From positions 124,001 to 188,000 of the forward strand of contig NZ_JACHGL010000001.1 in the NCBI RefSeq assembly GCF_014207505.1: a stretch of DNA of 64,000 bases, written 5' to 3'. Positions within the stretch are counted from its first letter, which is position 1. Every line of letters begins with the position of its first letter. A program made the translations under genes and the position numbers. The stretch comes from Leuconostoc carnosum. GTDB taxonomy: Bacteria; Bacillota; Bacilli; Lactobacillales; Lactobacillaceae. The notes beneath the pieces were generated by a model. It did no database searches, was not told where the DNA came from, and saw only the letters and a program-made list of their open reading frames with translations. Positions 36,864-46,035 of the stretch are shown in pieces.

Positions 36864-38237
36864 ATGACAGAAGCAACAGAAAGTACAAAGCAACCACCAA
36901 AACGTGGGTTACAAAATAGGCATGTTCAGTTAATTGCAATTGGCGGTACCATTGGTACCGGCTTGTTCATGGGAGCTGGTCATTCGATAAATTTTGCTGG
37001 ACCCTCAATTTTATTTGTTTATTTAATTATTGGTTTATTTATGTTTGTCATGATGCGAGCAATTGGTGAATTATTATATGCCGACCCATCACAACACACA
37101 TTTATAACATTTATAACAAGATATATTGGTAATCGTGCTGGTTTTTTTGCGCGTTGGTCTTACTGGTTGACGATTGTCTTCATGGGTATGGCAGAGTTAA
37201 CTGCGGTAGCCAAATATATACAATATTGGCTTCCTAACGTTCCGGGATGGCTTATTCAAATTTTGATGTTAATTATATTAACCAGTATAAACTTGGTTGC
37301 AGTTGCGTTATATGGTGAAACCGAATTTTGGTTTGCTATGATTAAAATCGTGGCGATTCTTGCTTTAATTATGACTGGTATTATTATGGCGTTAACCGGT
37401 TTTAAAACACCAGTAGGCGATGTATCTTTTGGGAATGTTTTTGACCATTTTACTTTATTTCCAAATGGTGTTGGTAATTTCATTAATGCCTTTCAAATGG
37501 TCATGTTTGCTTTTGTTGGTATGGAATTTATTGGTATGACAACTGCTGAGACTGATAATCCTCGTGCGGTTTTACCAAAAGCAATTAACCAAATACCATG
37601 GCGAATCTTATTTTTCTACTTGGGTGCATTATTTATTATTATGACGATCTATCCTTGGCAAAAAATACCCGCTGATCAAAGCCCATTTGTCATGGTGTTT
37701 CAATTAGCAGGTGTTAAATGGGCTGCTGCATTGATTAATTTTGTTGTATTAACTAGTGCAGCTTCAGCTCTGAATTCAGTACTTTTTAGTGCGAGTCGAA
37801 ATTTTTATGCATTAGCTTTTCAATCGAAAGCAAAATTTTTACAACCGTTTAGAAAAATGTCGAGAACAAAGTTACCCGTTAACGCTGTGCTATTTACTGC
37901 ACTTATGGTCGGATTCTCAGCTATTATTTCGGTTATTCCTGCCGTTACTAATGCGTTCAGTTTTGTTACGAGTGCATCAACAGATCTATTTTTGATGATT
38001 TATGTTTTGATTTTAATTGCTTATCTCAAATATCGGAAATCTGATAGTTACATGGCTGATGGCTTTTTGGTTATTGCCCCTAAAACGTTAGTTCCTGCTG
38101 CAATTGCATTCTTTGTTTTTGTTTTTATTACACTCTTTTTTAATCCTGAATCACGTGTGCCGGCAATTGGAGCAACCATTTGGTTAGTAGTCTTTGGATT
38201 AGTTGCCATGCGTCAGCCCAAAACATTGACAAAATAA
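36864..38237 (+). CDS. Amino acid permease, APC superfamily (AAT type)
   Basis: 457 aa, twelve hydrophobic segments. Helix 1 motif LIAIGGTIGTGLFMGAGHSI, the FVGMEFIGMTTAETDNPR segment and ASALNSVLFSASRNFYAL place it in the AAT group with D-Ala/D-Ser/Gly and aromatic or threonine transporters. Substrate not assignable. It follows thrS by 85 bases with a hairpin lacking a T-run between them, so co-transcription from the Thr T-box is possible. GGAGG lies about 13 bases before the ATG. Confidence 0.9.
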   Translation: MTEATESTKQPPKRGLQNRHVQLIAIGGTIGTGLFMGAGHSINFAGPSILFVYLIIGLFMFVMMRAIGELLYADPSQHTFITFITRYIGNRAGFFARWSYWLTIVFMGMAELTAVAKYIQYWLPNVPGWLIQILMLIILTSINLVAVALYGETEFWFAMIKIVAILALIMTGIIMALTGFKTPVGDVSFGNVFDHFTLFPNGVGNFINAFQMVMFAFVGMEFIGMTTAETDNPRAVLPKAINQIPWRILFFYLGALFIIMTIYPWQKIPADQSPFVMVFQLAGVKWAAALINFVVLTSAASALNSVLFSASRNFYALAFQSKAKFLQPFRKMSRTKLPVNAVLFTALMVGFSAIISVIPAVTNAFSFVTSASTDLFLMIYVLILIAYLKYRKSDSYMADGFLVIAPKTLVPAAIAFFVFVFITLFFNPESRVPAIGATIWLVVFGLVAMRQPKTLTK

Positions 38238-38326
38238 ATAGAAAAACTATTTTACCCGTAATTTAAGATAGCATAATTTTTCTGTGATATGATACATTTA
38301 ATACTTTGTAAAAAGGAGGGCAATTG

Positions 38327-38962
38327 ATGAACACTAGGTTTTTAAATATTAGTATTGTCCACATTATAATCATCCTATTTTTCTTGTTTGTTCATTTAAC
38401 ACCAACACGATTCACATTTTTAAATTGGAATGTGTTTTTGTCACTACTGCCATTTGATTTTGCATTGATAGTATCCTATACAAAATCACGATCAGTTAAG
38501 ATACTTTTTGCTAGCTTTTGGTTGTTGTTTTTCCCAAATACGATGTATATGATGACAGATTTCATTCATTTGTATGCGATTGGGACAAGCTTAGATCAAG
38601 CAACACAGTATTTTAATTATGCAGTTTTAGCCACTGGCATTTTTATTGGTGTTGGCTTGGGTATTTTAAGTTTAGAGATTATTACCAGTTCGGTCTTCCA
38701 ACAGCATATGCATTTGGTATATTGGAGTGTTACTGCTATTGTGTCCGTATTATCGGCGATCGGAATTTATTTGGGCCGGTATTTACGATTGAATTCATGG
38801 GATGTATTCACTGATATTGCTGGCGTCATGAGAAATATTGTATTGTCTATGAGTTATCATATGGTTACTTTTGTGATTTTGTTTGCCGGTGCACAGTTTG
38901 CTGTATTAGTCATTTTTCATTACGGCATACGCTTAATTCAGACATCAAGAATAGATGCTTGA
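38327..38962 (+). CDS. DUF1361 membrane protein
   Basis: 211 aa, six hydrophobic segments. Family hallmarks: LLPFDFAL, LFFPNTMYMMTDFIHL and GIYLGRYLRLNSWDVF. No known activity. ATG 38327 is chosen because AAGGAGGG sits seven or eight bases upstream; an in-frame TTG at 38324 is slightly too close. Lies upstream of the infC leader with its own apparent promoter region. Confidence 0.85.
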   Translation: MNTRFLNISIVHIIIILFFLFVHLTPTRFTFLNWNVFLSLLPFDFALIVSYTKSRSVKILFASFWLLFFPNTMYMMTDFIHLYAIGTSLDQATQYFNYAVLATGIFIGVGLGILSLEIITSSVFQQHMHLVYWSVTAIVSVLSAIGIYLGRYLRLNSWDVFTDIAGVMRNIVLSMSYHMVTFVILFAGAQFAVLVIFHYGIRLIQTSRIDA

Positions 38963-38974
38963 CAGAATTGATAT

Positions 38975-39135
38975 AACAGCGTAGAATGGTATTTGTTGAA
39001 CAAGTAGAAGCGCCCGCTTCTCGCCAAGTGATGATGTTGCTTGGCAGATACAGTTGTCCTTATGGACTACAAGTATTCGGAGTGGGTGAAGATTAATTTC
39101 TTTATCCACTTTTCTTCTTGATTCACAAAATAAAT
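38975..39135 (+). promoter_or_regulatory. L20-type ribosomal leader of infC-rpmI-rplT
   Basis: The 190-base gap before infC contains the segment AGAAGCGCCCGCTTCTCGCC (39007-39026) typical of Firmicute infC leaders, a TGCTTGGCAGA pairing partner, and a terminator-like stem GTGGGTGAAG/CTTTATCCAC followed by a T-rich stretch (about 39079-39118). In relatives L20 binds such leaders and promotes termination of its own operon; that role here is by analogy. Confidence 0.75.
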
Positions 39136-39151
39136 TTGGAGGTACCTGACA

Positions 39152-39673
39152 ATAGCACGTCAACCAAGACAAGTTGATTTAATCAACGAAAATATTCGCG
39201 TTCCTCGCGTATTGCTTATCCATGAAGGTAAGCAGACAGAAATGTCAACTCGAGACGCACAACAAATTGCTAACGATTTAGACCAAGATTTGGTGCTGGT
39301 ACAAGCTAACGCTGAACCACCAGTAGCTAAAATCATGGATTGGGGGAAGGCTAAGTTCGAAGCTCAAAAGAAGCAAAAAGAACAACGCAAAAACCAAAAA
39401 ATTGTGCAAGTTAAAGAAGTCCGTATGTCACCAGTTATTGATTCAGGTGACTTTGAGACACGTAAAAAAGCAGCTATTAAGTTTCTTAGTCAAGGAAATA
39501 AGGTTAAGCTTAATCTACGTTTCCGCGGTCGTATGATTACGCACCAAGATATTGGACGTCAAGTATTAGACCGTATGGCTGTAGAACTGGATGATATTGC
39601 TAAGGTTGAGCAACGTGCCAAAATGGATGGCCGCCAAATGTTTTTGATCTTGGCTCCCAGGGATGCCAAGTAA
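39152..39673 (+). CDS. infC: Translation initiation factor IF-3
   Basis: Binds the 30S subunit and checks start codons. The frame 39152-39673 gives 173 aa and the expected N-terminus [17 protein letters not shown] when translated from ATA (39152), which lies nine bases after GGAGG. There is no ATG, GTG or TTG near it, so infC starts at a rare AUA, in line with the non-canonical start used by infC in many bacteria for autoregulation. Basic linker [11 protein letters not shown] at mid-protein, C-terminal domain [13 protein letters not shown] and LRFRGR. Confidence 0.93.
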   Translation: MARQPRQVDLINENIRVPRVLLIHEGKQTEMSTRDAQQIANDLDQDLVLVQANAEPPVAKIMDWGKAKFEAQKKQKEQRKNQKIVQVKEVRMSPVIDSGDFETRKKAAIKFLSQGNKVKLNLRFRGRMITHQDIGRQVLDRMAVELDDIAKVEQRAKMDGRQMFLILAPRDAK

Positions 39674-39735
39674 TTAAGGGTTTAATTGCTTGTTTACAAG
39701 TTTAAACAAAATTATAAAGTAGGAGAATTAGTCAC

Positions 39736-39933
39736 ATGCCAAAGATGAAGACACACCGCGCATCAGCAAAGCGCTTTAAGAAGACAGCCAATGGTGGGTT
39801 GAAGTCAGCTTCAGCTTACACATCACACCGTTTCCATGGTAAGACAAAGAAGCAACGTCGTCAATTACGTGGTACACGCATGATGGATTCAACGACTGTT
39901 AAGACATACGCTAAGATGTTGTCAAACATCTAA
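39736..39933 (+). CDS. rpmI: 50S ribosomal protein L35
   Basis: 65 aa, highly basic. N-terminus [20 protein letters not shown] is diagnostic and [20 protein letters not shown] completes the family pattern. Starts after AGGAG, 62 bases behind infC in the conserved infC-rpmI-rplT operon. Confidence 0.97.
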   Translation: MPKMKTHRASAKRFKKTANGGLKSASAYTSHRFHGKTKKQRRQLRGTRMMDSTTVKTYAKMLSNI

Positions 39934-40016
39934 TTCGCCTTGCGATGGTTCATCTATCTACATTTTGGATCGTAGATCCAGCAATTTATTTTTTAGAATT
40001 CTAGGAGGAATTACCC

Positions 40017-40436
40017 ATGCGAGTTAAGGGTGGTACAGTTTCACGCGCACGTCGTAAAAAGATGGTTAAGTTGGCTAAGGGTTACCGTGGTCAACGTCGT
40101 ATTAATTTTAAGGTTGCAAAGCAACAAGTATGGAAGTCATATTTGTATGCATACCGTGATCGTAAGAACACAAAGCGTAATTTCCGTAAGTTATGGATTG
40201 CACGTATCAACGCAGCAGCACGCATGAATGGTTTGTCATATTCAAAACTAATGCATGGTTTGACATTAGCTGGTGTTGAATTAAACCGTAAGATGTTGGC
40301 TGAAATTGCTGTTTCTGATTTTGATACTTTTTCAAACTTAGCAGATCAAGCAAAGTCAGCTTTGGCATCAGACAATGTTTTGGTACAAGAACGTATTGCT
40401 GCAACATTGGAAACAACTGTTAAGGTTGATCGTTAA
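40017..40436 (+). CDS. rplT: 50S ribosomal protein L20
   Basis: Early 23S-binding assembly protein. [20 protein letters not shown] and [20 protein letters not shown] are diagnostic. At 139 aa it is about 20 residues longer than Bacillus L20 (119); the extra C-terminal tail (after ADQAKSALA) is acidic/neutral and ends VKVDR. AGGAGG precedes the ATG. Likely autogenous regulator of the operon through the leader. Confidence 0.97.
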   Translation: MRVKGGTVSRARRKKMVKLAKGYRGQRRINFKVAKQQVWKSYLYAYRDRKNTKRNFRKLWIARINAAARMNGLSYSKLMHGLTLAGVELNRKMLAEIAVSDFDTFSNLADQAKSALASDNVLVQERIAATLETTVKVDR

Positions 40437-40440
40437 GATT

Positions 40441-40490
40441 ATTAATTCAAATAAAAAACGCGCATTTGCGCGTTTTTTATTTGAATTAAT
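40441..40490. terminator. Bidirectional terminator, perfect 23-bp inverted repeat
   Basis: Arms at 40441-40463 and 40468-40490 are perfect reverse complements around ATTT; core ACGCGC/GCGCGT with A- and T-runs. Lies between convergent rplT and the minus-strand surface-protein gene. Confidence 0.9.
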
Positions 40491-40510
40491 TTAGAAAGTC
40501 CTATAATTGG

Positions 40511-41164
40511 TTATTGGAGTCCAGATTGAGATTTGCTACTAGCGATTAATTTTAGATTGTCATCATTACCAGTTGGGGTAAATACAATAGATACTTTTAT
40601 ACCAGTTTTACTTTGCCATGTAGCATAGACGCGATCACTAGCTGTTAAATAGGTTGGGTTACCATAAGCGCTACGTACGTCATCATATGTAGCGGAACCA
40701 ATAGCAATTTGCTCATAGGTAGTTGCCGACCAGTTACCAAAAGATGCTGCTGGTTGTGAACTTGATGTGGCCTGTGAAGAATCTGAAGATGTGTCACTGC
40801 TACTTGCAACTGAAGAAGATGATGATGATGGGCTATTAGATGTGTTGTCTTCTATGGGAGCTTGTGTGGCATCATCGGTTACAGTACTAATGGCTGATGA
40901 AACTGCTGGACCAGCAGGTGCTTCTGGTACAGAGGTTGACTCACTGGCTAAATCCTCTGATGAACTGGATTGAGTGGTCGGCGCCGCTTTAGATTTTTGC
41001 TTTTTAGGAGTACTAGAAGAGCTACTTGTTTGCTCGGTTTTATTCGAGTGATTTTGTCCTAAAAATGTGAAAGTAATACCTAATATAATAATGATGCTCA
41101 GAGAAAAGATGATAATATTACGTACTTTATGTGATTTTTTAAATGGTTTACGTTGCATAGTCAT
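40511..41164 (-). CDS. Membrane-anchored Ser-rich protein with a C-terminal DUF3862/BLIP-like domain
   Basis: 217 aa. A basic tail (KPFKKSHKVR) and one transmembrane helix (about 14-35) are followed by an extracytoplasmic Ser/Thr/Ala-rich linker (about 36-135) and a small domain of some 75 residues. That domain has YEQIAIGSATYDDVRSAYGN, a YATWQSKTG beta segment, and a terminal SSKSQSGL, resembling the BLIP/SmpA-like DUF3862 found in Lactobacillales. The linker suggests a cell-wall-spanning spacer. Function unknown. Confidence 0.75.
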   Translation of the reverse strand: MTMQRKPFKKSHKVRNIIIFSLSIIIILGITFTFLGQNHSNKTEQTSSSSSTPKKQKSKAAPTTQSSSSEDLASESTSVPEAPAGPAVSSAISTVTDDATQAPIEDNTSNSPSSSSSSVASSSDTSSDSSQATSSSQPAASFGNWSATTYEQIAIGSATYDDVRSAYGNPTYLTASDRVYATWQSKTGIKVSIVFTPTGNDDNLKLIASSKSQSGLQ

Positions 41165-41366
41165 TTTGTGCAGATGGAATCCCTACTGCATTTCCTTTCT
41201 GTAACAATGATAACAGAAAAATTTAAAAGTATGTTAAAATAGATATAATTACGTATCGAGACAAGAAATAGGATGTTTCCGTGTTTTAGAAACCAAAACA
41301 TCTAATTGTTATATTTACGAAAAATTTCGACTTATTACTATAAGTCTATTTATAAAGGAAATAATC

Positions 41367-43208
41367 ATGACAGATTTAAGTATTATTCCGTTTGGCGGCG
41401 TTCGCGAAAACGGTAAAAACATGTATGCCGTAACGGTAAATGATGAGATTTTTATTCTAGATGCTGGTCTAAAGTATCCAGAAACGGATCAATTAGGTGT
41501 GGACGTTGTTGTACCAGATTTTGAATATCTTATAAAGAATTCAGATAAAATTGCTGGTGTTTTTTTGACTCACGGTCATGCGGATGCTATCGGTGCATTG
41601 CCATACTTTTTACAACAAGTACAGGCACCAATTTTTGGTTCGCAGATGACAATTGAGCTAGCTAAACTAGCGATTAAAGATCAAGAAGCGTTGAACACAT
41701 ATGATGACTATCACATTGTCAATGAAAAAACTGAAATTGTATTTGGAGATGTTACCGTATCCTTCTTCAATACAACGCACTCAATACCTGAATCATTGGG
41801 TATTGTATTGGGAACACCTTATGGTCAAGTTGTTTACACAGGTGATTTTAAGTTTGATCAAACAGCAAAAAGTTACTATAAAACGGATATCTCTCGTTTA
41901 GTAGAGGTTGGAAAAGGGAAAGTCTTGGCCTTGTTAGCTGACGCAGCTGGTACGGGTGATAATGCTAATTCAGTCAACGAATCTAAAATTAGTGATTACA
42001 TTTTAGAAACTTTCCGTGATAATAAAAAGAAACGAATTATTGTTGCTGCTGTGGCATCGAACGTGCAACGTATTCAGCAAGTCATTGATGCAACTGTTGC
42101 CACCAAAAGACAATTAGTTTTGTCAGGTAATGATATTGAGAATGTTGTGCGTACAGCAATTCGTTTACGTAAATTAAATTTACCGGTACCAGAGAGCAAA
42201 CTTTTCGTTAATTTGAAAAATGCAAAAAAATTAGCACCAGAAGAAACTGTTATTCTTGAAACCGGCCGAATGGGCGAACCTGTTAAACATTTAAATCGAA
42301 TGGCGAATGGCGAAGATCCTTACATTCGTATTGGTAAAGATGATTTGGTCTTTATTACTACGACACCATCCACTGCGATGGAAGGTATTGTTGCTAAAAC
42401 ACGTGATATGTTGTTTAAGCAAGGAGCGGACGTTAAACAAATTAGCACTGATTTACGTTCAAGCGGTCATGCATCACGTAATGATTTACAAATGATGATT
42501 AATGTCATACAACCTGAATATTTCATGCCCATTCAAGGTGAATATCGCGTGATGACAACAGCTAAAAAAGCTGCTGAAGAGGTTAATATTTCTGAAGATC
42601 ATATTCTCATGGCTATGAAAGGAGATCAATTCAAGTGGTTAGAAGATCATTTTGAATTGCAAGATTCATTTACCATAGGAGAAACGTTGATTGATGGTTC
42701 TGGTATTGGTGACATTGGAAATGTCGTTTTGAGAGATCGTCGTATTTTGTCAGAAGATGGTATTTTTGTGTCAGTTGTCACAATTGATCGTAAGAAACGT
42801 CAAGTCGTTTCAAAACCCAAACTAACGTCACGTGGCTTTGTTTATGTGAAAGCCAATCGTGACTTGATGAAGGAAGCTTCAGAATTAACTGTGAAACAGA
42901 TTGAAGACTATTTGACTAACACAAAAAGTTTTGATTGGACTGAACTCAAGAATGGCGTACGTGAAGTCTTATCACGTTATTTATTTGAACAAACGCGTCG
43001 ACGTCCGATGGTTATGCCAGTTGTGATGGAAGTGAATCAAAATCGCCGACCAACAGCGCATAAAGTAGCACAGTCGGGGACACAACCAAATAAAAACCAA
43101 GTCGTAAAAAAGAACAAAAAAGAAGTATCCGAAAAGCAAGTGGCGAATAAACGGCCACAAAATCATGCTAAAAATAAGTCAGTAACTAAAGTAACAGAGA
43201 AATCTTAA
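41367..43208 (+). CDS. rnjB: Ribonuclease J2
   Basis: Metallo-beta-lactamase/beta-CASP RNase. 613 aa. N-terminus SIIPFGGVRENGKNMYAV is J2-like. The metal motif reads HGHADAIGALPY (from residue 69) where J1 has HGHEDHIGG, so one metal His is Ala and the neighbouring Glu is Ala; J2 proteins of Lactobacillales typically have weak or no activity and act with J1. The beta-CASP and C-terminal domains follow, ending in a Lys/Asn-rich tail (about 575-613). Confidence 0.92.
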   Translation: MTDLSIIPFGGVRENGKNMYAVTVNDEIFILDAGLKYPETDQLGVDVVVPDFEYLIKNSDKIAGVFLTHGHADAIGALPYFLQQVQAPIFGSQMTIELAKLAIKDQEALNTYDDYHIVNEKTEIVFGDVTVSFFNTTHSIPESLGIVLGTPYGQVVYTGDFKFDQTAKSYYKTDISRLVEVGKGKVLALLADAAGTGDNANSVNESKISDYILETFRDNKKKRIIVAAVASNVQRIQQVIDATVATKRQLVLSGNDIENVVRTAIRLRKLNLPVPESKLFVNLKNAKKLAPEETVILETGRMGEPVKHLNRMANGEDPYIRIGKDDLVFITTTPSTAMEGIVAKTRDMLFKQGADVKQISTDLRSSGHASRNDLQMMINVIQPEYFMPIQGEYRVMTTAKKAAEEVNISEDHILMAMKGDQFKWLEDHFELQDSFTIGETLIDGSGIGDIGNVVLRDRRILSEDGIFVSVVTIDRKKRQVVSKPKLTSRGFVYVKANRDLMKEASELTVKQIEDYLTNTKSFDWTELKNGVREVLSRYLFEQTRRRPMVMPVVMEVNQNRRPTAHKVAQSGTQPNKNQVVKKNKKEVSEKQVANKRPQNHAKNKSVTKVTEKS

Positions 43209-43291
43209 CTACCTTTTGGTTCTGCCTGTAAAAATGACTAGGGAAGGAGAGATATTGGTTGAATAAAGTCAGCTGATACATTGATAAATAT

Positions 43292-44221
43292 ATGACTTTA
43301 GAAAATCATTTACCACCAGAAACACAAAGTCTTATTGATCGTGCACATACTGAAATGACTCAGGAAAATTGGCATGACGCAGCCGAAACACTGGCTGAAT
43401 TGTATGAAAAATTATCCACTTTTGAAGTGAATTATCGATTAGTTACTGCGTTATTCATGGATGAGCAATATCAATTAGCATCATCATATGCTGATGATTT
43501 CTTGTTGAATTATTTAGATGATGAAGCTAATTTTCGAATGGTTGTAGCGTTAGCCATACAAAATCAAAATTTTGTTTATGCACAACAATTAGCTGTTTTG
43601 TGGGATGGTGTGGATACACGAGAAGCTGTCATTCAAGAAATTAGAGATGCTGAAAAAAATGCTGAAATAACAATGGCAGCGACGTTTAAAACCATTGCTC
43701 GCCAATTCTATCATTTAAGTGATACTGATATTATTGAGCAGCGTGATCGCTATGAGTCGGGCAGGCATTTACCTGTAGATCAATTTATTATTGGCGCTAA
43801 GTATATACTAGTTGACCCTTATGCGACACCCATTATTCGTGCAACATTACTTGAAGATTTGCAAAAACTAAAATTAGACGAAGATATTCAGTATCGCTGG
43901 TTAGATGATGAATTATATACTGCTAATTTTAGTCAAATACCTTTGTTAACTAATTCTAAAGTTTTTGAACAAATCGCTGATTTATTAGATGAAAAATTAA
44001 GTCAAGATGACCCAATAGCATTAGATATGTTAGCACAACAAGCCAGATTTGAATTAACTTTAATTTATCCTAGGATAGAAGAAATTGTGGTCGATATAGA
44101 AAACTGGGTTAATGCAACAATTGATCATTACTATGGTCGCCAAAACAACTTAGAATTATCATCACAAAAACAATGGCATGATAAAGTAAGAAATTTGACA
44201 GAAGATTTTTTTGAAAAATAA
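43292..44221 (+). CDS. TPR-like helical repeat protein
   Basis: 309-aa acidic protein made of helix pairs resembling tetratricopeptide repeats (about residues 10-110: IDRAHTEMTQENWHDAAETL, EVNYRLVTALFMDEQYQLA). The C-terminal part is helical and unassigned. Homologous genes occur next to rnj/tuf in other Lactobacillales, from memory. AAGGAGA lies about 42 bases before the ATG, next to a mini-frame TTG GTT GAA TAA, so start and translation control are unclear. Confidence 0.75.
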   Translation: MTLENHLPPETQSLIDRAHTEMTQENWHDAAETLAELYEKLSTFEVNYRLVTALFMDEQYQLASSYADDFLLNYLDDEANFRMVVALAIQNQNFVYAQQLAVLWDGVDTREAVIQEIRDAEKNAEITMAATFKTIARQFYHLSDTDIIEQRDRYESGRHLPVDQFIIGAKYILVDPYATPIIRATLLEDLQKLKLDEDIQYRWLDDELYTANFSQIPLLTNSKVFEQIADLLDEKLSQDDPIALDMLAQQARFELTLIYPRIEEIVVDIENWVNATIDHYYGRQNNLELSSQKQWHDKVRNLTEDFFEK

Positions 44222-44233
44222 TAGACAAAACTC

Positions 44234-44262
44234 TTTACATTTTTTTAATAACTAGGTATAAT
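44234..44262 (+). promoter_or_regulatory. Promoter of tuf
   Basis: TTTACA, 17 bases, TATAAT; leaves an untranslated leader of about 115 bases before the TTG start. Confidence 0.8.
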
Positions 44263-44384
44263 AATTTCTGGCTTCAAAAGCCGGAAAAACGCAATTAACT
44301 GTTGTCTTTTGATGGCTTGCGTTGTAAAATATAATTATAAACATTTTTCAAATTATTGAAAAATGAATTTTGGAGGAAACTACA

Positions 44385-45572
44385 TTGGCTAAGGAAACTT
44401 ACGTTCGCACTAAGCCCCACGTTAACATTGGTACTATTGGACACGTCGATCACGGAAAGACGACTTTGACAGCCGCAATCTCAAAGGTATTGGCTGAAAA
44501 GCAGGGCCGTACAGCTACTGATTTTGCTGAAATTGATAATGCTCCTGAAGAGAAGGAACGTGGAATCACGATCAACACTTCTCATATCGAATATGAAACA
44601 GAAGCACGTCACTATGCTCATATTGATGCCCCAGGACACGCTGATTATGTTAAAAACATGATCACTGGTGCCGCTCAAATGGATGGTGCTATCTTGGTTG
44701 TTGCTGCAACTGATGGTCCTATGCCACAAACACGTGAACATATTTTGTTGGCACGTCAAGTTGGTGTTGACTACTTAGTTGTCTTCTTGAACAAGACAGA
44801 CTTGGTTGATGATGAAGAATTAGTCGACTTAGTTGAAATGGAAGTTCGTGAACTATTATCAGAATACGATTTCCCAGGCGATGATATTCCTGTATTAAAG
44901 GGTTCAGCTTTGAAGGCTCTTGAAGGTGATCCTGAACAAGTTAAGGTTATCGAAGAATTGATGGATACTGTTGATTCATATATTCCAGAACCAAAGCGTG
45001 AAAATGATAAGCCTTTCTTGATGCCAGTTGAAGATGTATTTACAATTACTGGTCGTGGTACTGTTGCATCTGGTCGTGTTGACCGTGGTGTATTGACTAC
45101 TGGTACTGAAATTGAAATTATCGGTATGAAGGATGAAGTCAAGAAGACTACTGTTACTGGTATCGAAATGTTCCGTAAGACTTTAGATGAAGCTCAAGCG
45201 GGTGACAATATTGGTGCTTTGTTGCGTGGTGTTGATCGTAACGAAATTGAACGTGGTCAAGTTTTGGCTCAACCAGGTTCAATTAAGACACACAAGAAGT
45301 TCAAGGCAGAAGTTTATGTCCTTTCTAAGGAAGAAGGTGGTCGTCATACACCATTCTTCACTAACTACCGTCCACAATTCTACTTCCACACAACTGATGT
45401 TACAGGTGTTGTTGAATTACCAGCTGGCGTAGAAATGGTTATGCCTGGTGACCAAGTAACATTTGAAATTGAATTGATTTCACCAGTTGCTATTGAACAA
45501 GGATTGAAGTTTACTGTTCGTGAAGGTGGCCACACTGTTGGTGCCGGAACAGTTACTGAAATTGAAGATTAA
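44385..45572 (+). CDS. tuf: Elongation factor Tu
   Basis: GTPase delivering aminoacyl-tRNA to the ribosome. 395 aa when started at TTG 44385, which follows GGAGGAAAC and gives [21 protein letters not shown]1 GHVDHGKT, G3 DAPGHAD, G4 NKTD, G5 GSALKAL present. C-terminal beta barrels complete ([12 protein letters not shown]). Codon use is strongly biased (AAG, CGT, GGT), as expected for a highly expressed gene. The upstream in-frame TTG inside the ribosome-binding site is not used. Confidence 0.98.
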   Translation: MAKETYVRTKPHVNIGTIGHVDHGKTTLTAAISKVLAEKQGRTATDFAEIDNAPEEKERGITINTSHIEYETEARHYAHIDAPGHADYVKNMITGAAQMDGAILVVAATDGPMPQTREHILLARQVGVDYLVVFLNKTDLVDDEELVDLVEMEVRELLSEYDFPGDDIPVLKGSALKALEGDPEQVKVIEELMDTVDSYIPEPKRENDKPFLMPVEDVFTITGRGTVASGRVDRGVLTTGTEIEIIGMKDEVKKTTVTGIEMFRKTLDEAQAGDNIGALLRGVDRNEIERGQVLAQPGSIKTHKKFKAEVYVLSKEEGGRHTPFFTNYRPQFYFHTTDVTGVVELPAGVEMVMPGDQVTFEIELISPVAIEQGLKFTVREGGHTVGAGTVTEIED

Positions 45573-45612
45573 TAAATATTTATTTACAATATAAAATTAA
45601 ATTTTATGTTGT

Positions 45613-45662
45613 GCGTCTCTAACTTTGGTTATTAATTTATCCAAAGTTAGAGACGCTTTTCT
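45613..45662 (+). terminator. Terminator after tuf
   Basis: Perfect 16-bp arms GCGTCTCTAACTTTGG and complement around 12 bases, then TTTTCTTTT. Confidence 0.92.
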
Positions 45663-45690
45663 TTTACTAAATAAATTACGTATAGATATT

Positions 45691-45741
45691 ATAAAAGGTG
45701 CCCCATGAGATTTATTACCTATCTCATGGGGCACCTTTTAT
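45691..45741. terminator. Second terminator, perfect 21-bp inverted repeat
   Basis: Arms 45691-45711 and 45721-45741 are exact reverse complements with core GGTGCCCCATGAGAT. Probably the terminator of the minus-strand small gene at 45766-45903, backed up against tuf. Confidence 0.8.
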
Positions 45742-45765
45742 GCGTTTGATTTATAATTTAAACTT

Positions 45766-45903
45766 TTACTTTCTGTCCTTAGACTCCAAATCACGACCTA
45801 ATGCATTCTGACGTTCATTATCATCATCATGATCTGTTGGAAAAGAAATTAAATCGTCTAGTGAATTTTTTAGTTGCTCTTCGCGATTAACAATTTTTGC
45901 CAT
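45766..45903 (-). CDS. Putative 45-aa acidic small protein
   Basis: ATG to TAA on the minus strand behind a strong GGAGGACATT. The product starts MAKIVNREEQLKNSLDDLIS, continues with a His/Asp cluster, and ends ESKDRK; it is charged, soluble and probably helical or disordered. The strong ribosome-binding site and its own terminator support expression. No family recognised. With the two terminators it accounts for the 464-base gap between tuf and the ABC gene. Confidence 0.65.
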   Translation of the reverse strand: MAKIVNREEQLKNSLDDLISFPTDHDDDNERQNALGRDLESKDRK

Positions 45904-46035
45904 AATGTCCTCCGTTCCTGCTAGTATAACTCATTTTATATGCAATTATATACAATTATTCAAAAAATAAATGAATAATAAGTGTATATTATATATATTG
46001 TTGTATACTTAACATAATAAATCAAAGGAAATTTT

